A stretch of DNA of 64,000 nt from contig JAIBAP010000005.1 of the NCBI GenBank assembly GCA_019695115.1, positions 62,001 to 126,000 on the forward strand. The letters run 5' to 3'. A program made the position numbers and the translations under genes. Within the stretch, counting starts at the first letter, position 1. Each line of letters starts with the position of its first letter. This DNA comes from Caldilineales bacterium (GTDB lineage Bacteria; Chloroflexota; Anaerolineae; J102). Shown in pieces: positions 60,325-64,000 of this stretch. The notes beneath the pieces were generated by a model. The model was not told the origin of the DNA. It saw nothing but the letters and a program-made list of their open reading frames with translations, and searched no databases.

Positions 60325-60905
60325 GTCGTGCGGATGTCCATGACTTCGACGCTGAGGTCGGAGAGGATGTCTTCGACCTCGCGCTGGGTCATGTCCCGGA
60401 TCTTCATCATCACCAGTTCCGTGTCAGGGTCGGGTGTGCCGACTGTGACCATGCTGATGAAGATGCCGCCGGCATTGGTGATGGCATTGGTGAGGTCGGC
60501 CAACATGCCGCGCATCTCCGGCACCAGCAGCGTCACTCGCACCCCGCGCTGGCGGGCGCCCATGGCCTCGACCGCCAACCGGAAGAGGTCGGTCTGGGTG
60601 ATGATACCCGCCAGATGGCCGTCGACCATCACCGGCAGCGAACTGACCTTGTTATCGGCCATCACCCGCGCCGCCTCCTCGATGGGCATGTCGGGCCGGG
60701 CCGTGGCCGGGTTGCGCACCATGCAGTGCTTGACCGGGCCTTCGCCCATGAGGTGATGGGCATCGACGATGCCCACCAGTTTCTCGCCCTCCATCACCGG
60801 CACGCGGCGGAAATCGGAGACGGCCAGCAGCTGCCGCACCTCGGCCACCGTGCAGTTCGATTGCACGGTAACAACATTTTGGGTCATAAAATCGCTTACA
60901 AGCAT
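60321..60905 (-). CDS. CBS-pair plus ACT domain protein, AcuB-like
   Basis: A 194-residue protein. Two CBS domains (VSDFMTQNVVTVQSNCTVAEV; VMADNKVSSLPVMVDGHLAGIITQTDLFRL) occupy residues 1-130 and an ACT domain (VRVTLLVPEMRGMLADLTNAITNAGG) the rest. This is the AcuB architecture; CBS pairs bind adenosine nucleotides and ACT domains bind amino acids. No acetoin genes are nearby, so it is more likely a general regulator. GAGG lies 6 bases before the ATG at 60905. It overlaps the glycosyltransferase by GTGA. Confidence 0.88.
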   Translation of the reverse strand: MLVSDFMTQNVVTVQSNCTVAEVRQLLAVSDFRRVPVMEGEKLVGIVDAHHLMGEGPVKHCMVRNPATARPDMPIEEAARVMADNKVSSLPVMVDGHLAGIITQTDLFRLAVEAMGARQRGVRVTLLVPEMRGMLADLTNAITNAGGIFISMVTVGTPDPDTELVMMKIRDMTQREVEDILSDLSVEVMDIRTT

Positions 60906-60983
60906 GGTTTCCTCACAAAAGGGTAAGTTCGGATTGCGAATTTCGGATTGCGAATTTCGGATTTCGGACTGCGAATTGCGCCT

Positions 60984-61095
60984 CACGTTTCACGGAACAC
61001 GTTTCACGCCTCACGTTTCACACCTCACGTTTCACGGAACACGTTTCACGCCTCACGCCTCACGTTTCACGGAACACATTTCACGCCTCACGCCC
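60984..61095. repeat. CACGNNN heptamer array, 16 units in register
   Basis: Sixteen consecutive heptamers, mostly CACGTTT, CACGGAA and CACGCCT in mixed order, without a break. Upstream (60930-60980) a related GGATTGCGAATTTC repeat of 14 bases occurs. The stop codon of the GDPD-like gene (61088-61090) lies in the last but one heptamer. Confidence 0.92.
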
Positions 61096-61972
61096 CGAAC
61101 GCATCTTGCGCCAGCTCTGGTCGGGCGGTGACGATGCCATCGGCGCCCAGGGCCAGCAGGCGGCTGATCTCGGCCGGGTCGTCCACGCCGCTGAAGAAGA
61201 TCTTCTGGTTGAGGGCGTGGACGCTGGCGATAAAACGCGGGCTATCATAGCGAAAGCGACCGGCCCTCACCGGCGTCTCGTAGACATCGCCCAAAGCACG
61301 GTGCAGGCCGATCAGCCCGAAGCTCTGCAACAACGAGAAGGTGCGCAATTCGTTACGGCCAACGACCGTGGCCACATCAGGCGAGAGGCGGCGAAAGCGG
61401 CGCAGGACGTCCTCGTGTGGGCTGCCCACGATCACCCGATCCTGGGCCTGGGCAGCGATGATGGCATTGGTGAGCCGCTCCGCCGCCGCCAGGGAGTCGT
61501 CCTGCAAGGCGATTTGTAACCGTGCGCTGGGAAAGGCCGCCATCACCTCGGCCAGAGTCGAAAGCGTCACGCCTTTGCTGCGGTAGGGATAGGTGATGCC
61601 GCCGTCGGGGATGAAGCGAAAACCTGCGTCCAGGGCCTTGATCTGGGCCAGGGTCAAGTCGCTGACCTTGCCAGCGCCGTCGGTGGTGCGATCGACCGTC
61701 TCATCGCGCAGGACGATCAACTCGCCATCGGCGCTGAGCCGGACGTCGAGCGCCAGGACATCGGCGCCCAGGTCGAGCGCGGTCTGGAAGGCGGCCAGGG
61801 TGTTTTCGGGTGCCAGGGATGCCGCCCCGCCTTGCGCCACCAGCATGGCCTCGGCGGACTGCAAGGCCGGGCGGCCGGCGCGCGGGGCCACGGTGATGGC
61901 CCGGTGCAGGCTGAACATCAGAAAGAAGATGACGACCGAGGCGAGCAGGCGCAGAAAGATGTCGCGGCTCAT
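61088..61972 (-). CDS. GDPD-like protein lacking the catalytic residues
   Basis: A 294-residue protein with one N-terminal membrane helix and a glycerophosphodiester phosphodiesterase TIM-barrel fold: APENTLAAFQTALDLGAD, LDVRLSADGELIVLRDETVDRTTDG and GADGIVTARPELA are all in the expected order. The catalytic residues are not: the HR of the first motif is Gln47-Gly48, the metal-binding Glu is Ala74, and the His of HD is Arg89. It is therefore likely a pseudoenzyme, perhaps a lipid or sugar-phosphate binding protein. The -10 box lies 6 bases before the ATG. The stop codon is inside the CACG array. Confidence 0.82.
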   Translation of the reverse strand: MSRDIFLRLLASVVIFFLMFSLHRAITVAPRAGRPALQSAEAMLVAQGGAASLAPENTLAAFQTALDLGADVLALDVRLSADGELIVLRDETVDRTTDGAGKVSDLTLAQIKALDAGFRFIPDGGITYPYRSKGVTLSTLAEVMAAFPSARLQIALQDDSLAAAERLTNAIIAAQAQDRVIVGSPHEDVLRRFRRLSPDVATVVGRNELRTFSLLQSFGLIGLHRALGDVYETPVRAGRFRYDSPRFIASVHALNQKIFFSGVDDPAEISRLLALGADGIVTARPELAQDAFGA

Positions 61973-61978
61973 GGGCAG

Positions 61979-61984
61979 ATTATA
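61979..61984 (-). promoter_or_regulatory. Extended -10 promoter, leaderless mRNA predicted
   Basis: TGC-TATAAT on the minus strand lies just 6 bases before the ATG of the GDPD-like gene, so transcription should begin at the start codon itself. No -35 match is visible, which fits an extended -10 promoter. Confidence 0.6.
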
Positions 61985-62071
61985 GCACCGATCATGTCGC
62001 GATGCGTTATCGACGCAGCCTCGTGGCCCGAACCGGGCGGAGTTGGGCGCGGGCCGGCGCTGCCTCAGCGT

Positions 62072-63817
62072 TCAGGGCTGCGTCAGGCGCAGGACGACGC
62101 TGGAGGCAGCGGGGATCTCGACGTAGGGAACGTAGTCGGCGAAGCCGCCGGCCGGCGTGGCCGTGAAGGCGGCAGGGTTGGCCGGGCCGAGGATGACTTC
62201 CACGTTCAACGGGCCGCGGAAGGGGCCGGCGGCCAGGTTGAGCTTGTACAAGTCCGCGGTCAAGGGGCGGGGATGCACGTTCACCAGCACCAGGAAGGCC
62301 TCGTCCTTATCATAGCGCAGCAGGCTGAACAGCCGCGGCGTGCCCGGATCGATGATGGCGGTGGCGCCGGTGCGCAGGGCGGCGTGGCTGGCCCGCAGCT
62401 GCAGCAAGGTGCGATAGTGGTTGAGCAGAGAGGCGGGGTCGTTCTGCTGCAAGGCCACGCTGCGCTCCTTCCAGTCGGACGCCGGCGCGCGCCAGGGGAA
62501 GATGTCGGAGAAGCCGACCTTGACCGTGTCGCTATCCCACTGCATGGGCCGGCGGATGTCCTCGTCCGGCTTGACGCCGGTCATGCCGATCTCCTCGCCG
62601 TAGTAAAGGAAGGGAATGCCGGGCGAGGTGAGCAGCATCGTCGCCGCCAGTTTGGCCCGCTCGTCGTCCCGCAGTTGTGAATTCACCCGATCCTGGTCGT
62701 GGTTGGTCAGGAAGGTGGCGTAGCGGCCTTCCGGATAACTGTCCATCACGAATTGCAGGTATTGCAGGGTGGAGTTGGCGATGGGGCCTTGTGCAGCGGT
62801 GATGAATTTCGCGGCCAGGTCGAACTCGAAGGCGCTATCCAGTTCGTTATCCAGATAGGGGATGATGTTGGCGGTATCGGTCCAGGCTTCGCCGACGGTG
62901 AAGGCCTCGGGCTTGAGGCTGCGATAGAAGGCGCCGAAGTCTTTCAGCCAGGCGTGCGTCTGCGGCGAGTTCTCCTGCACCGCGCCCATCTCCACATAGT
63001 GCCGCACCGCGTCCAGGCGGAAGCCATCCACGCCTACCTCGGCCAGCCAGAAGCGAATGACATTGTAGATTTCGTCCCGCACCGCCGGATTGCTCAGGTT
63101 CAGATCGGGCATCTGGTCCCAGAAGATGCCGTAGTAGAAGCGGCCGTTGCTGGCTTTGTGCCACACCGGCTGCCCCCAGGGGCCGCGGAAGCCGGGGTTG
63201 TCATCGCTCCACACATACCAATCGGCGTAGGCCGGGTCGCCGGCCAGGGATTTCTGGAACCAGGGATGCTGGATGCTGCTGTGGTTGATCACCAAGTCGA
63301 TGATGACGTGGATGCCACGTTCATGGGCCGCGGCCACGAACTGGCGGAAGTCGTCCATGGTGCCGTACTGCGGGTTGATGCCGTAGTAATCGGTGATATC
63401 GTAGCCGTGGTAGCTGGGCGAGGGGTGGATGGGCATCAGCCAGAGGCCGGTGATGCCCAGATCGGTTGTGGTGGCCGGGTCGCCATCGTTGAGATAGTCC
63501 AGTTTCTGGGTCAGGCCGCGGAAATCGCCGATGCCGTCGCCGTCGCTGTCGTAGAAGCTACGCACGAAAACTTCGTAGAAGATGGCGTCTCGCCACCACG
63601 CTTGATCGGTCTCCGCCGGCGGGGGCAGGGCGGCGGCGGGCTGGGGCGTGGGCGTAGGGGGAGGCTGGGGCGTGGGGGCGATGGCAGCGGTGGTAGGCGT
63701 GGCCGGGATCGCCGTCGCCGTTGGCGCTTGCGCCCGATTGCAGGCAGTCAGCAGGAGGGTCAGGAGCGCGATCAGGCCGATGTCAAATGCTTTGCGATGC
63801 ATGGGGTGTGTTCTCAT
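62072..63817 (-). CDS. GH13 alpha-amylase family lipoprotein
   Basis: A 581-residue secreted glycosidase. Lipoprotein signal ends in LLTAC, followed by a Pro/Thr linker. The barrel has DAIFYEVFVRSFYDSDGDGIGD at the start, catalytic Asp in GFRLDAVRH (about 265), Glu in VGEAW (about 307) and Asp in TNHDQDR (about 373). The plan fits alpha-glucosidases and oligo-1,6-glucosidase/trehalose-related enzymes; being outside the membrane, it likely produces the sugars imported by the ABC system. Start at 63817 or 63802 cannot be decided; neither has a good ribosome binding site. Confidence 0.9.
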   Translation of the reverse strand: MRTHPMHRKAFDIGLIALLTLLLTACNRAQAPTATAIPATPTTAAIAPTPQPPPTPTPQPAAALPPPAETDQAWWRDAIFYEVFVRSFYDSDGDGIGDFRGLTQKLDYLNDGDPATTTDLGITGLWLMPIHPSPSYHGYDITDYYGINPQYGTMDDFRQFVAAAHERGIHVIIDLVINHSSIQHPWFQKSLAGDPAYADWYVWSDDNPGFRGPWGQPVWHKASNGRFYYGIFWDQMPDLNLSNPAVRDEIYNVIRFWLAEVGVDGFRLDAVRHYVEMGAVQENSPQTHAWLKDFGAFYRSLKPEAFTVGEAWTDTANIIPYLDNELDSAFEFDLAAKFITAAQGPIANSTLQYLQFVMDSYPEGRYATFLTNHDQDRVNSQLRDDERAKLAATMLLTSPGIPFLYYGEEIGMTGVKPDEDIRRPMQWDSDTVKVGFSDIFPWRAPASDWKERSVALQQNDPASLLNHYRTLLQLRASHAALRTGATAIIDPGTPRLFSLLRYDKDEAFLVLVNVHPRPLTADLYKLNLAAGPFRGPLNVEVILGPANPAAFTATPAGGFADYVPYVEIPAASSVVLRLTQP

Positions 63818-63845
63818 GGGGTTGGCAGACCAGGTGGGGGGCGGA

Positions 63846-64000
63846 TCAGACGAGAATGGCCCCGGTCTGCGGCGGCAAGGTCAGGCGCAGCCCGCCGGGG
63901 GCCGCGCTTGCGCCCGGCCCGCCCAGCAGGTCGCCCCCCCGCACGCCCTCCGCCGCCGGCAAAACGAGCTCGCGGGCGGCGAGGCCGGCGTTGAGGGCGA
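63846..64000 (-). CDS. C-terminal end of a probable GH13 glycosidase
   Basis: The minus-strand frame is open from the window edge to TGA at 63846-63848. The last residues LRLTLPPQTGAILV are typical of the beta domain that closes GH13 enzymes. It precedes the GH13 lipoprotein in the same direction, so the two form part of a longer alpha-glucan operon that continues outside the window. Confidence 0.55.
   Translation of the reverse strand, partial: ALNAGLAARELVLPAAEGVRGGDLLGGPGASAAPGGLRLTLPPQTGAILV

Overview
The window is high-GC bacterial DNA that reads like a Chloroflexota genome, probably from the Anaerolineae/Caldilineae side. This is an inference from gene content: a yceD-rpmF-fabD-fabG-asp23-nusB-tatA-tatC string, a bacterial homologue of cyclic 2,3-diphosphoglycerate synthetase, a CHAT protease, a T-box on serS, several GH13 enzymes and lipoproteins with Pro/Thr-rich linkers. 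I found no rRNA, tRNA, insertion sequence, prophage or CRISPR array.

Layout. 1-7.3 kb: the tail of a protein with a beta-sandwich end, an AAA-ATPase/PD-(D/E)XK protein, an EamA exporter, a three-gene ABC exporter with a clear promoter, and the cyclic-DPG synthetase homologue. 7.5-12.4 kb: one minus-strand housekeeping operon covering ribosomal protein L32, fatty acid synthesis, NusB and Tat export. 12.4-13.9 kb: a membrane-bound alpha/beta hydrolase. 13.9-22.9 kb: an alpha-glucoside regulon on the minus strand (LacI regulator, binding protein, two permeases, trehalose synthase, amylosucrase-like enzyme). The transporter ATPase is not here. 22.9-24.7 kb: serS under a tRNA-Ser T-box. 24.7-28.2 kb: an amino-acid oxidase-like flavoprotein, a class V aminotransferase, a possible small RNA and an HNH protein. 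28.5-42 kb is the most unusual part: FHA-LysM protein, degenerate SIR2-like protein, cupin, thioredoxin-fold protein, two very large cell-wall enzymes, XerC/D recombinase, membrane protein, CHAT protease and MBL hydrolase. 42-46.4 kb: acyl-CoA synthetase (ADP-forming), BirA and a membrane-anchored protein. 46.4-55.9 kb: metallophosphoesterase plus HEAT protein, phasin-like protein, MTA/SAH deaminase, exopolysaccharide genes, an orphan DNA methylase and trmD. 56-64 kb: a CapA-M23 fusion lipoprotein, a glycosyltransferase, a CBS-ACT protein, a GDPD-like protein lacking its catalytic residues, and two more GH13 proteins (the last one cut by the window edge).

The strongest unexplained signal is not a gene. 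Many intergenic regions carry arrays of variable tandem heptamers held in exact 7-bp register. Each family has a fixed core and two or three variable positions: CACGNNN, CCAATNN, GC[C/G]AC[C/T]T, GTGGTCA, GTTGAYT. In the array at 28311-28499 I could follow 27 consecutive heptamers without a register break. The arrays abut start codons (aminotransferase, xerC, trmD), supply stop codons (metallophosphoesterase, GDPD-like), flip orientation to form long hairpins (17.6, 24.3 and 46.5 kb), and lie inside the serS T-box leader. They recall the heptameric STRR repeats of cyanobacteria, but here several unrelated heptamer vocabularies share one period and one placement rule.

A second recurring signal is promoter architecture. 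At least five candidate promoters carry TGC directly before a TANNNT -10 box, and in two genes the -10 lies only 6-8 bases from the ATG, which predicts leaderless or nearly leaderless mRNAs.
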